64,000 nt of DNA, taken from positions 1-64,000 of the forward strand of contig JAEBUN010000013.1 in the NCBI GenBank assembly GCA_023014365.1, in the 5' to 3' direction. A program made the translations under genes and the position numbers. This DNA comes from Lepiota brunneoincarnata (Eukaryota; Basidiomycota; Agaricomycetes; Agaricales; Agaricaceae). Positions 1-12,214 of the stretch are shown one piece after another (position 1 is the stretch's first letter; every line of letters starts with the position of its first letter). The notes below the pieces were generated by a model, which was not told the DNA's origin, did not search any database, and was given only the letters and a program-made list of their open reading frames with translations.

Positions 1-728
1 ACCACAGAATTGATATTCCAAAAGTATGGCATGTATGAAGGATATAAGTAATGGCCACAGAGTTGGATTTCCAAAAGTGCAGCTATACATTGTGCTGAAG
101 GTGGAATATTATAGGCCACGGACTGGAAAATACTAGTGCAGGGTATATAATTCACAAAATATCTATGAGCTGGAGGCTCCAAAATGAGGGTTCTAAAAGG
201 TTGAATATGTGAAAGTCCTAGCCTGAGGGAGGGTCTAATTCCTACCTGTTCAATGGAAAGTGTATATGAGTGTCCATGACTTCCTTTTATGGAAATTGTG
301 GACCTTGGAGATTGGTCATGGAGGGGTAGTTGGTTTGGCTACATAGGCAACCAGGTAGCCATGCCTATTGAGTACAAGAATATATATATGAGGAGTAGAA
401 TTGATGTTCCAAAAGTGCAGGATGCATGTCAATAATGGCTGCGGAATTGACATTCCAAAAGTGCGGCATGCATAAAGGGGCAGGAGGGATGTAAATTATA
501 ATGGCCACGAAGTTGGATTTCCAAGAGTGCAGCAATATATGGGAATATATTGTGCTGAGGGATGGAATATAGGCCACAGACTAGAAAATGCTAGTGTGCA
601 GTATATAATTTCAAGCAATATCTACAAGCTGGAGGCTCTAAAATGAAGGTTCTAAACACTTGAAATTTGGAAAATCCTAGCCTGAGGGAGGGTCTAACCT
701 GTACCTCTTCAACAAAAAGGGTATATAA
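1..728. repeat. Diverged tandem repeat, unit about 430 bp
   Basis: Two copies of one unit lie head to tail. Copy 1 covers about 1-268 and copy 2 about 436-728; a short extra partial copy of the unit start lies near 392-435. Shared blocks in the same order include TTGGATTTCCAA, TTGTGCTGA, AGGCCAC, AGCTGGAGGCTC and CCTAGCCTGAGGGAGGGTCTAA. Copy 2 contains small insertions relative to copy 1. The array is cut by the left window edge, so copy number is unknown. Short ORFs inside look like chance. A hammerhead-like fold follows about 55 bp after copy 2. Confidence 0.8.
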
Positions 729-784
729 TGTAATTAATCGCAATCGATCGCTATTGGCGATAATCAATTGGACAGCAGGTATCT

Positions 785-870
785 GACGGATATCGTGCGC
801 CTGATGAGTCTTTATAAGACGAAACGGGTGGGTAGTTGGAAACCCCAACAACCCGTTGCACCCCACCGTC
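785..870 (+). ncRNA. Hammerhead ribozyme candidate (type I layout)
   Basis: The core is complete and correctly spaced. CTGATGA is at 801-807. Stem II is a perfect 4-bp hairpin, GTCT/AGAC at 808-811 and 817-820, with a 5-nt loop. GAAA follows at 821-824. Stem III is ACGGGT at 824-829 with ACCCGT at 851-856, giving the required A15.1-U16.1 pair, and is extended by GTTGG/CCAAC around an AAACC loop. U857 would be the cleavage nucleotide. Stem I closes through GACGG (785-789) and CCGTC (866-870), with an internal loop and C800-G858, G799-C859 next to the core. The inner part of stem I is imperfect. Self-cleavage is inferred from fold only. Confidence 0.72.
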
Positions 871-1429
871 GTGACTCATGTTTTAGTCCCCCCTTCCCAT
901 AATTGTATTGCTCCTACATCTTTTCATAACAACAAGCTTTATTATGCATCATAAAAGAGGGGTCTTGAGCCATCATACACCTTTGATCAGCAAAGGTGTC
1001 CATCATTGTTCGGACCATCCTGTGGTGCATGGAATGTCATTTTCCATCAACCTTCTAATCCAATCCAAACATTCCCCTAATAACCCTGAACCTGTCATGC
1101 CCTCCATCATGGCTTGTGCTTATGAACTCTCCATCCTTAATTGTACTCCACCTACTCCCATGCTTACAGGAAACATCAGGATCCATGTATTTTAAACAAG
1201 ATTTTGGCTTACTGTAATCACCCTCACATAATCTTCGTAGTCAGTCTCTTGCCAACATATAAGTCTATTCTTCCCATGGCCCAGAATGAACGGTTGATCT
1301 GTACCTGCCCACTCCGGTTTATGAATGAGTTTATACAGTGGATTCTGAGTGCGCCGAAATATCTTGTTGCGAAATTCTGGTGGAAGCTGGAAACACGTTA
1401 GGAATAAGCATGATATATCCCGAGCAAAG
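871..1429. other. Intergenic, no gene recognised
   Basis: I see no coding pattern with intron signals or recognisable motifs here. It lies between the hammerhead-like fold and the 3' end of the NACHT gene. Short ORFs on both strands look random. Confidence 0.5.
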
Positions 1430-3244
1430 TCATTGGCGTACATTGCCTCGGAACCGGTCATAATGCAGCAAGATCCTCTCAAATGGAAGGGCTTTGAGTA
1501 TGACAGGGATCTTCGAGAACTGAACTTTGAGGAGTGCAACAGCAACGGAGGATCTCAGTGTACATTGATCACGATCACAAAGCCGGATCAGTGAAAAGAC
1601 CAAGCTCCAGTACGCCAAGTACTCATCATCTGGACTCGATGGTGATCGAAGGGCATTAATGGCAAGCCCACTCACTGAGAATGTGTCCATGTGGTAAGCT
1701 ACGGTTCGAAAATGAGGAGTAAGGAATATACCAATGCCGGAAGAATGGACATGATTGATCCGGTCAATGACATACAGCTGGAGCGATTCGAGGCAATCAC
1801 CATAAATACAGAATCCCTTCGACCTCTGCGGATCTCCCATGTATTCCATAAATGAGGCATGGTAAAACATAATGGCCTCCATTCGGGAGTTTTCGAGGTA
1901 CAGCAACACAGACTGGAGGAAACTGCACGCAGCCCGGAATTGCTCCTTTGATAGCCCAAGAACGTTTGCAAGCTCGATGGCTCTGTTGACTCGTGCACCA
2001 TAGAAAGTGGTATATACCTGATTCAGGAGTAGAATCCTTTGCACTGTCGACACGATATCCGAGGGAATTTGTTCCATGATGAGATCATAAAATACGTCCA
2101 TTCGGGCCAATGCTTTGGCGGAGACAGACTTTGCCCGTGTCTTCTCCACGATGGAAAGAATCTGCTGCAGTTGAGAGACTGGACCGAGGGAATTGGCAGC
2201 ACCGATGAAGCGAACAACAGTGTTGACATAGACCCATAATCCCGCAGCAAGATCAACAAGGATTGCAATGTCGGCTTCAGAAACCCACGACACTGGAAGG
2301 CCATGTTGCTTGCCGATCTTTTCTAGTTCTTCTGTGAACACTTTCAGAATGTCGTTGTCATCTTTCGGGGAGAGGGGAACGTCGAGATGATATAGAAGGG
2401 AAGAGACGACATCAGTGCCCATGGAGCGCTGAATATGCGGCTCGGGGCGGCTAGTGATGAGCCAGCGGAATGGGGTCGTTTGATTGCGGATAGATGAGGT
2501 GATGAGCTCAATGATGTTTCTGCTGCGCGTCAATACCTTCGCATTCATCAAGCCCATCTACTATAATAACCAATCCCTCAAGTCTCGCATCTTCCGGCAC
2601 GACCTGGCGCAGCGGGTTTACGAGAAGCTCCTCAAACTGGATGGCCCGCGAGGCAGTCAGTAAGGTTGGTTTCTCCCGGATTCTGAGGTCAAGGACTCGC
2701 CCGAATGAGGCGCACTGATAGGAGAGTTGGTAGGCGATAGATGTGAAGACATGATTGGGGTTATCGAAATGGTTGGGACGTGAAAAGAACAGTGAAGCGC
2801 CAAGCTTGTTTTGGGATGCCAGAATCTCGGAACAGCTTTGGGCAATAGCGGATTTGCCGACACCAAATGGGCCGCACATCCAAAGAACTCGTTGCGTGCG
2901 TTCCGAAGTACCGTTCCCCCACTCAGTAATGGTCTTGATGAACTCCTGGCGAGTGCCGTAGTGGCACCTTGGTGGGTAAGAGCGTGCGGAGGAGTCATGG
3001 AATGCGTCGCGCATGGAATTATCGAGAAGTCTATCAAGACCTATCAAACGGCTACACTTAGTCACAGTATGGAGCGATAGCAGGACTGACGTGATTCAGT
3101 CTCACCTGGTGTTTCGTGTGTCCCTTTCGTGTTGATTTCTGTGCGGGAGTTGTCGATGATTGTTGGATTGTTGATAATCATATCATGTGCGCCTTCAAAG
3201 ATCTTGGTCGAGGTAGAGCCCGAGAGAGTCGTGGTCAAGGTCAT
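1430..3244 (-). CDS. NACHT domain P-loop NTPase (NWD2-like), frameshifted
   Basis: This is a STAND-type NTPase of the basidiomycete NACHT family, thought to act in non-self recognition or programmed cell death signalling; the exact role is unknown. Exon 1 (3244-3106) holds the typical FEGAHD...INNPT N-terminus. A 65-bp intron (3041-3105, phase 1, branch-like CTAAG) leads into GLDRLL and the DAFHDSSAR linker. Walker A is GPFGVGKSAIAQ, and Walker B is VIIVDGLDECEG near 2550. The later SRPEPHI (sensor) and TTPFRW motifs are in another frame, because one extra base near 2525 breaks the frame just after Walker B. Downstream helical sequence runs to a TAG at 1430. There are no WD or ankyrin repeats, so the protein ends with the NACHT-associated helical part. 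It is either a pseudogene or a one-base assembly error. Confidence 0.85.
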
Positions 3245-3782
3245 AGTACCGGAGGGGAAAGTACTGGGAGGGAAGCGGGTGATAGCGGTGTGGGAGGCAA
3301 AGCGGGAGTGCTCAACAACCAGTTAGAGCACGAGACAGGCGTGCTCAGAAGCAAGTGTCACCGTGGTTAGTCACAGAGTGAGAGATAAAAATAGCAGGTC
3401 CACCGCCTCTTCGGCGCCATTCTCAGGGACAAGCGCCTGGGTATGGTGCCGCCGATGATCTATCCTTCAGGTGCCCCATTAAGTGCTGAGGGCCATCGTC
3501 AACCATCGATCATCAACAATGTCGCCGGACCTTCCTCGGCCAACGAGCTTCGATCAGGGACAGGTCGACTTGGCAGCATGGCGGAGACAACGGAGAATGC
3601 ACGAGCAAGTGGTACCCATGAGCAGAAAGTACGCTGCGCGCCATTTACATTGAGTGAGAGTGACGCTCTGCACAAGGGGGGAGCAGACTTTCGCGAGCTG
3701 GTTCTGCATCCATGACATGATATATAATGTTTGTATCGACGTAATCCACATAAGAAAGTTTATTAGAGCACTCAGTTGACAA
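3245..3782. other. Intergenic region between NACHT and importin genes
   Basis: It contains the 5' flank of the NACHT gene and the 3' flank of the importin gene. A 90-codon plus-strand ORF (3443-3715) shows no motif and no intron signal, and I do not call it a gene. Confidence 0.5.
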
Positions 3783-6700
3783 TCATCCAATATCTTCGCT
3801 GTCATCCCCCTCCCAATTATTCACCCCCAAATCCCTCACACTCGAAACCGCAATCCTCAACGGGTGGTTTCGGTCAAACACCTCGAGTAGTTTATCCATA
3901 TCCTCCAACGCAAATTCTTCAAACTGCTCAAAGAACGCGATATCCTCCTTGTCAGTATCAGGGTCTGCTGCGAGCCGGTTCGCACGAGACTTGCGTTTGT
4001 CAGCGAGAGTCTGTAGCTGGTGTTTCGTCGCGTCGATGATCCCTACATGATATTCCTGCGGAAGATTCGATGGACCGCCGATGACTTGGAGAGACTCAGT
4101 GAAGCATTTGTAGAGAGAGGCAAGGAAGGAAGAGTCGGGTTCTAAACGGACGCAGGAAGTGAGTTGAACGAAGGTGGCGGCCACCATCTGCGCTGTAAGC
4201 GTGTTACTGGTCTTTCCAGAGTCAAGAAGGCGGGGAACGAGCCTGAAGCACAGTGAGGAAGGACAGGTGAAGGGAACGTGGGGGCTCACATTGCACTGGC
4301 CTCTCGAACTCCTTCGTGGAAATCAAACTTGAGACATGGCAGGCAGATCTCGAGTGTTTGCGAAAGGTAGGGAGCGTATTTCCCTCCGAGGGTGGAACAA
4401 TAGATGAGAAGGGTTTCGAAAGCTTGGCACTTTTCTTCGAGGGCTGAGGTTTTAATGCCCATTGTCCGGCCATCGACACTAACAGTTTCCCACCCTTCTT
4501 TCTCCGCGGCTCCTTCTTCATTGTCCTCATCTAGAAGCAATGAGTTTTCCGTGCCAACTAATGTTGACAGGTACCCACCATATACAGAGATATCCGGTTT
4601 GGCGCTTGCGGTTGCCAGAACAGTGGGCATCACGAGGTCGAGATATGGCTCGAATTCGGACCCAAGGGCTTGACAAATCTTGGCCCAGGTAGCGATCAAA
4701 TAGTGGCCAAGCTGGGTATCATCGGGGTCCACAGGACTCTCTGATAAGGTATGAGGCTGGGCGGTGAATGGAAGTAGAGATGATTTACTTTGTATACGCA
4801 TGAGGAGCTCAACAAGCATACTCGAATCTTGGCGGAAAATCTCGCGACCAACAGCGATTGCTACCGACTTTTGAGCGAAAATGGGAAAAGACAATAATGA
4901 AACCCTCACCGAATGAGACCTGCACACTCCATAGCCTTGAGTCGTAGACGATGATGTTCGGGTTTGTCGGCAGTTGCGAAGCACATTGAGGAGGAGGGGC
5001 ATGATGGAACTGTAATGCTTGGCAAATGTTGCTTCACTGGCATCAGCGACCATAGCGAGAGTAGTAATAGCTTGCTCTTGCACATAGCGACGAACTTGAG
5101 ACTGGTCACCTCCAGGATTGAGGAGCCGGAGAAGGCGTTCGACGATGAGGTCAAGGTAAGGAATGAGCACGTCGCGTTCGACCCCTTCGCAAAAGTTGAT
5201 GAGAGCGGCGGCAGCGTGGGCATGTACACTGCAGGGTTGTGAGCTTAGCGTGAATACTGATGGCTATCAGGCGCACCGAGGCTTCGGGATCTTCGAGAGT
5301 GGGATAAGGACAGCGAACAGCTGTTGATGGTATCGCTCTTGTACAACCTCCTTTACGAGATGTGAAAGATGGGTAGGGGTAGAGGAAATACGGGTTTACC
5401 TCAAGATCAGTGCAGAGTTGACCTCTACTCGAGTCAGACGTGAACAAGCAGACAAAAGAAGAAAAACGTACACGCATTGACAAGCGGCATGTCGAACACG
5501 GGGGCTTTTGTCACTGAACATAGGAGTTACGAGACTACATAACTGATTAGTATCAATCAGATGGGTGCATGAAAGCCTCACATACTCAACTATTTTCCCT
5601 AGCTCATTGACCATGACCTGGAGAGGGCTGAGAAGAAAGGAGACGGTGGATAATGAGTGTAATATACCTTTCCCGTTCCTTCAGCAATGGCAGCGATGGC
5701 CATGAGGCCAGCGTGTCGGGCCCTCCAATCATAACTCGCGAGCATGGACGGTATGTGCTACCCAATGGTAAGAGCGAACCGATGTTTGGAATTGGGGATG
5801 AGGGAGTACCTGAAAAGCAGGTGGAAGAACAGCACGGCCGCCGAGGGCACAGGCCAGACGATCGATAGACTGTTCGTAGAGGGCGGGGGTTGAGTCGTTG
5901 TCGGAGGAACCGGAGCTATTGGAAGGCTGGAATGGAATGAGCTGATTAGGACAGAAAGGAGGGCTATCTTACATCTTCCTTCAACCAGATCTCCGGATCC
6001 TCGTCATCATCGAACTCGCCCATCCCTTCTAAACAAGCGCGCACGAGAATGCCCACCCAACCTTCGACTTTACGAACCATACTCGGACGTGCCTCGGATA
6101 GACTGATCATGAATTCTAGGGCAGTTAGACGCATGGTCGAACGCGCCTGCTCTTCGTCCTCGAGCTCGGGATCAGCTGTGCCTGGGGAGGTGGTTGGAGG
6201 TGGAAACACAAAGGCGCCTTGACGGGAGCCACTAGGAGGAAAGGGACGAGTGACGGTAGGGGGTAGGTCCGCTATCGACGGCAGGGAGGATAAGTTGAGG
6301 GAGGAAGGATAGGATAGCTTGTAGATGGGGAGCAAAGAGCGTAGGGTGAGACGTGCAGAGGGGCGTGAGGGTAGAAAGGAACTGAGTCAGATGCTGATAA
6401 TTTGCTTTGGAGGCGGTAGATGGCTGGGAGAGGGTTTGGGCGAGTGTATGAATCGTTTCGAGCATGGGGTACATGAGAGCGAGTGATTGGGAAAGCTGTT
6501 GCGCATCTGCGGCAGAGAGATATGCGACGGCGGCCAGGAGGGCTGAGTGGCGAACCTGTGTGGTACATGTAAGGTAGAAACATTCAAGTACAAAAGAGGG
6601 AGCACGAGAGAGTGGCTCACAGGTTACCGCCTCCTGATCCTGCAGGCCTTTCTGGAATACACCAAGGACAGCGTCTGTTTGGAGGTCCATGACGAGGTTC

Positions 6701-7290
6701 GGACAGCCGGCGAAAACACGAAAGGCACACTCTCTGAGGGCCGCAGGGGAGACGTTGCGATCTGTAGACTGGACCTGGGTCATACTGAAGGCCTGTGCCT
6801 GGAGGGCGTGCCAAGGACGACCGCGGGACATCTCCTGAGTAGCAAGGTCGGTAATGGCGTCAACGGTCTTCCTGCGGACGTCGGGTGTGCGTTCTGTGGA
6901 GAGAGAGTGGAGAAGGAGGCGCTGGAGGGTTGTGAGGGCATTAGAAGATAGATGGTCGTAGAGGGTGAGACGAGGTTGGTACTGTTGATTGGAAGTGGTG
7001 GGAGCGACGCGGAAGAGGAGTCGACGGAGGAGGACAAGAGAAAAGGAACGCATGAGGTCGAGCTCGGCTGTTATGGCAAACTGGGCGAGAGCAAGGAGAT
7101 ACAGTTCCGGGGTCTGTGCGAGTCGTTCATTGACGGCCTGTTCAGCACTGGAGAGGGATTGAGAGTGAATACAGAGGGAGATAAGCCAAAAGACATACTT
7201 CTGTCTGATTTCGTTGTCACCCTGGACGAGGTTTGAGAGAATCTGGGTGAGTTCATTTGTGATCTCCTGCGGAACCACTGCAGAGTCCAT
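3783..7290 (-). CDS. KAP121: Importin beta-3 / karyopherin Kap121 (Pse1, IPO5)
   Basis: Nuclear import receptor built of HEAT repeats; it binds Ran-GTP and carries ribosomal and other cargo through the pore. The start MDSAVVPQEI at 7290 fits the family N-terminus. Conserved stretches include VNERLAQTPELYLLALAQFA, LEFMISLSEARPSMVR, RVRHAACQC, DDTQLGHYLIATWAKICQAL and EEKCQAFETLLIYCSTL; the C-terminus FFEQFEEFALEDMDKLL ends at 3783. I place twelve introns of 41-72 bp: 7148-7198, 6556-6627, 5927-5972, 5758-5809, 5618-5667, 5535-5585, 5425-5471, 5351-5399, 5229-5276, 4868-4909, 4531-4578 and 4243-4289. The frame is broken by an extra G in the run 6259-6263. Two other short stretches (about 5277-5303 and 4910-4972) read conserved residues only in a shifted frame and then recover. 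This gene is normally essential and single copy, so sequence error is likely. Confidence 0.92.
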
Positions 7291-8589
7291 CGACAAAAGC
7301 TTCAGTGCACAGCCACAAGTTATCGATCCCACTTAATAATCTATTATTACCGTCAAACATCATGTGGTTCCGCGTACCACAGACAATCCATTCCAAGCGC
7401 GCAAAGCAACTCATGGACACCGTTCCATACAACAAGAGGACGCGTTCATGCCTGCCATACCATGGGTGTTTGACGGATGGTCGAGCATTGGACAAACGAA
7501 TTTCGACAGTAGCATGTTGAATTTCGAACCTTAATTCTAGAGACCCGGAGTACAAATATGACAACTAAGGAATCGCTTGCCACTCTGGAGTTCGCGAGCT
7601 CGTGCAGGTGCGGAACGATCACGTCGGATGGACAACTGTAATGCTGACCGTAGTGCTCCGATTCCGTCGTAATCTGCTCGCCGCAACTGGGGGTTTGGGG
7701 CGTCACAGACACACAGGTGATCGACGTTGACAACTTTGATCAAGAATGTTAGAGGTGTACCCCTGGAATCTTAACCCCGTTGACCAACCCCACCCGTTCT
7801 CACTGATTATCAAATGGGGGATCCAGGGCGACTATCCCCTACAGTCGTAAAATGGACGATCACTGGCAGCTGCTCACCCGTTACCGACCTTCAGGGTGTT
7901 AGCACCCAACAGCATGATGCTGCTCGCAATATATATTCAAGTCACCCGGTTTTCGGGACTTTTTTGGCCATTTTGGGGCTGTTAATGGCGTAACGGTTGC
8001 AATGTGGAACGTTGGGAGGGAAACCATCGGTAGAAATTGTTTTTTCTGTGGAGAACATTGCACGTCCGAATCTCTTCTGAATATACAACCAAGGGTGATG
8101 ACCGCTCTTCACAACGTTTCAATTGTAGCTGTTCCTTACGCCCAGATACGTTTGCCGCCCTTCCGGATTTCTCGCCGGTCCGATCCTCCACTCGAACCTT
8201 CTATCGGAACTGGTTTCAGTGGGATTGTTAGGAACATATACGACTATACCCCCTGGAATCATATCCAACAGCACACGCTTATGTTCCGCGTCACGTTGCC
8301 CATGTATCTTCCGCAGCTGATGGACGGATCATTCACACACACGATTCGGCAACACCCCCCTCATGATCGGCAGGTAGGGCAAGCTTAAAATGCATTAATG
8401 TGCCGATTCCAGTTGCTGATGCTCTGGTGTATAGAATACTAACAACCCTGGGCACCTTGCCACAGCGTAGCAACGAACTGACTACTTTCTACCCCACTGA
8501 GCAATAAATATCAATTTCTTAGCGTACGAAAGCTATACCGCGCCGCAAAGGGGCAGTTCTATTATACCAAAAATGCACCATCATTATCA
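7291..8589. other. Intergenic region, no gene recognised
   Basis: This is the 5' flank of the importin gene and the 3' flank of the P450 gene. Several short ORFs on both strands show no family motifs. I see no repeat or RNA structure. Confidence 0.45.
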
Positions 8590-10591
8590 CTAAACCCCAA
8601 GAACGGCTGCAACATCCTTGTCCCGAGGCGTCAACTTGATGCGATTCGGGACCGGTGACCGACCAGAGAGCCCATCATACTCTTTCAGATCAATCGGTTC
8701 ATCAGGAAGCTCCTCCATTTCAAACGCCCACAGGAGATGCGATACAGCCAAGAATATTTCACGCTCTGCGAGGGCCATTCCGGGACAAATACGACGGCTG
8801 CCATGGCCAGGTCAGCGGTCCGGAAACCTCTCTCAAGATCTCAGATTACTTACCCTGCCCCGAAAGTCCAGTGGTCCCGTTCCATCGGGTTCGCCAGATT
8901 AGCAGACTCGGCACAAGTGAGGTGATCATCGATGTAACGCTCAGGCTGCAGAAGTGGGGGATAGATTAGTATCCGGCCGCCCACTGCCCAACTCAGCCAA
9001 AAGGACCGACCTTGAATTCATACGGATCGGGATAGCGCTCAGGATTGTGATGCATAGTCCACTGTGCATTTGTCTGAGTGGACTAGAAACGAGCACGGCT
9101 TGCGCAGCACTTACCGTATTCAAAACAATCACTGTGTCCTTTGGGATAAAGTATCCCTCATAGGTGAAGTCTTCCGTGTTCATGTGTGGCGTCCCCAACC
9201 AGAAAGGGTTGTGGCAGCGCTCAATTTCCTGCGAACGTTGCTCAGTTCTAATCCCAACTGTGGTTCAGGGAATTCCTAACCTTTACAATGGCGTGGATGT
9301 ATGGCATCCTCGCTTCATCGTCCGCAGTAGGGAGCCTATCGCGACCGCAAACCCTATCTAACTCGGCACGGGCCCTTGCCTGGATCTCAGGGAGGGCTGG
9401 GATGTGCGCTGCGAACCACTGCTTAACAGAAGAAGTCTGCAAATGACGTGAGTTGTGGAGTATCGTTCATCTGATCAGACTGAGCTGCTAACAGTTTCTA
9501 CACCTCCAATCATGAATGCACCGCAAAGGACGATAATATCGAGATCGTCCAACTGTTCCGTTTCTCTGTTCTGTAGCAGGTACTTTGCCATACAATCCGG
9601 GTAAGGATCCCCCCGTTTGAGAGCGGCTTCGATGTTTCTGACCATGGTCCCACAGATTTCGAGTAGCTTCACTGTTGAGGGCTTTGCCGCGAGTGACCAT
9701 GTGGTTCGGGAACTTTCGCAACAGTGGAATAAAGTCGACAAGGTTCGCGACCGGCCCAGTAGTATTCCTGCATTTTTATACACACATCAATTTATGATTG
9801 GCGAAACCGTAGAGGAAATCTTACATGAACTCGCGCGACATCCTCAATGAGTCGGATACCAGTTTGTCGTCAAGCGACTCGGTACGGAATCCGAAGGTGA
9901 GGGACAGAATGTTATTCAAGGAAGCACGACTTGTGAAGGGTTGAGGATTGATAGGGATAGCTCCTGCTTTGCTGCGGACGTATAGATCGCGAATCATCTC
10001 TTTTGCTTCTCGCTCCAGACCGGGCATGTACCCGGCGACTGCTTTGGTCGTCAGGAACATCGCAGAAAGACGACGGTGTTTCCTCCTGTAAGAGTGCTAT
10101 CAATTATCCTATGTCACTTACGGGTCGTAATGTGTACCCTTACCAAGTGTCGTTGTACTGAGTGGCTGTAACGCCCCGACGAGCGAAGACGGTCTGGGCC
10201 TTCATGTACAAGTCTTTACGGGACGAGAATATGGCGCCGTTGGTGATCACAAGGTCCTTGACTATATGAGGGTCCGATATGGCAACGAAGAGCTGGTTCC
10301 CGATCGAAAACGAGAAGAGCGGTCCGTACTTCTTGGCCCACTTGTCGAGAGAGAGCTCGGGATACCTGGCTAGGTAAGTGAAGCACCCTAGTATACGTTT
10401 GAGAAAACAGTCTAAGCGTTGGATAATGGCGATGGAAACGAACCGATGATGGGCCAGCCCATGGGACCCGGTGGTAACTGTTTTTTTGCTTTCGTGAGTG
10501 TTGACTGACGATAGAAGAAGAAGAGCACAAGGATTCCCCAGACAAGAGAGCCCAGGATTGCCGTTGCGCTCCATTCGAGATTCTGTTTCAT
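8590..10591 (-). CDS. Cytochrome P450 monooxygenase
   Basis: Membrane-bound heme monooxygenase; substrate unknown. The ATG at 10591 opens with an N-terminal membrane anchor (about residues 9-30), followed by the proline hinge QLPPGPMGWPIIG. Exons then read GAIFSSRKDLYMK, YNDTWRKHRRLSAMF, the I-helix GAFMIGGVET, the ExxR helix region EIERCHNPFW, the PERY motif (YPDPYEFKPERYID) and the heme loop FGAGRRICPG. It ends DKDVAAVLGV. Eight introns: 10370-10443, 10086-10143, 9768-9824, 9437-9492, 9229-9280, 9062-9114, 8946-9010 and 8798-8853. One extra base near 9664 shifts the frame between the conserved KALNSEA and LEICGTMVRNIEAALK stretches; without it the whole protein of about 520 aa reads through. 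It resembles Agaricomycete families annotated as sterigmatocystin-type oxidoreductases, but I do not assign a CYP number. Confidence 0.92.
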
Positions 10592-12214
10592 GGTAGTCGT
10601 GTGTAGTAATGATTCCTAGGGAGAAGGACTTGAGGCTGAAGATGAGAGAGAACATGCCTTTTAAACGAATCGCAGGCACCCCCTTAGTGATATAGATTTC
10701 ATCTCGAGTGCATAACTTGTTTTTCTAAAGGATTCACTCCTCATTGATCTGTCTATCATAAAACATATAATCATAACAGCTCCGCAGAATGGTGACATAT
10801 CGCCATAAGAGCATCGGGGGTAGCTAGAGCAACGCTCCCTAGTGTGTTCTCTACTCCGGTGGTCCGGAGTCTGATAAAAGTACGTTTGTACACCCATATA
10901 GGTTACCTACTGCGGCCCGGAATGCTGTTGTTGCATGCTGGCTTGATTGTTCCTCAACTGTATCCGGTGAATACTGATACATATTGCCCAGATTTGGTGA
11001 CATCGTGTGTCGGCGCAGGACTCGGACAAGGATCAGCAATTGGATGAGTGGAGTGTTGTGCAATGGTCCGCAGCTGAGGGGCGGTGCCGACTCATGTCGG
11101 GGTTATTCGTTTCACGACAGCCCAGTCGTTCCTTTTGCTCTCTTGGTTGTTAAATATTGCGCCGACTCTGACGGGCTGGACCATTGACTGCGGCAGCCAT
11201 GGATTATTTGAGCGCGGGATGGACCCAAAATGGACATCCGAGGATCCTTCCTAGTCTATTTGGGCAAGTTTCCTATGTTATGGGCATTGATTTTCCAGTT
11301 TCCCGCGCTCCCTATATCTTGCGTGACCCACAGCATTTCTCAATCACTCCCCTGCCTCGTTCCACCGTACGATAGGCATCTGATCAACGTAAAATTTCGC
11401 ACTTGTCTCGTAAGTATCGCTTGAATAAGCAATCGAGTGGTTTTCACTCATTCCGTAGCACTGATAACCGTCGCGCTATGCTCGCGACCTCCGGCGTAGT
11501 CGGAATAATAGTCGCAGGGTTGTAAACTATTCGTAACTACCAATTGTCCCAAGGGTTTTGCGTGCAGTCACTACTTAATGTTTCATCCTCCAGTTCATCC
11601 ATCTCCAAACCACCTACGTGCCCTGGATTATTATCCATTTGCTATGAGATCTGACAGCCACTCTGCATGCGCAGCTGCTTAACGCCACGGGCCGCAGCCT
11701 TCTGTCTAAGGCCTATCTCTTGCTCCGACCCCAGGGGCCTCGCGCTTTTGCACCTTGCTGCCCTGACCAACTACCATATTTGGTCCATGCTCCCCCACCA
11801 TAAGTTTGGGTATTCTGTTACACAAGCCAAGACGGGTTAGGGCAGTGATCAAGCGCTCTGATGAGCACCTTCACAAAGGCGAAACCCACAACTTTGCCCC
11901 TCTACCCATTCTCCATCCTCTTATCCCTCTACCTGGGCTGTCGAGCTGAAACCCACGGATTGACTGCTGCAAAGGCATCTGCCCTTTCTATACATCAATC
12001 CCACGATTTGCTTTCGGAGTGGTATGTACTCGGATCGGTTGTGACTCAAGTTTTGTCTCGGTCGAAGGTCCTAGATGACTATCATCGGTCAAGGGTTGAT
12101 GATTCATCTCCGGTAGGTTGTTGGGTTGTCTGTCCGACGAACACCAATTGGGCTGATGAAACGGGACAGTTTCAACTGATACGACTTCGGCTTGTAAATC
12201 CAACGCCTCCACAG
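10592..12214. other. Intergenic region with no recognised gene
   Basis: It contains the P450 promoter side, with a TTTAAAAGG box on the minus strand near 10657-10665, about 70 bp upstream of the start. A 180-codon plus-strand ORF at 11861-12403 overlaps the HIT gene antisense and looks like its shadow. A weak hammerhead-like arrangement at 11833-11885 is discussed in the findings. Nothing else is supported. Confidence 0.5.

Noticed and set aside
2525..2545. A very short intron instead of a frameshift in the NACHT gene
   Set aside because: The GT..AG pair available is only about 14 bp apart, too short for a spliceosomal intron.
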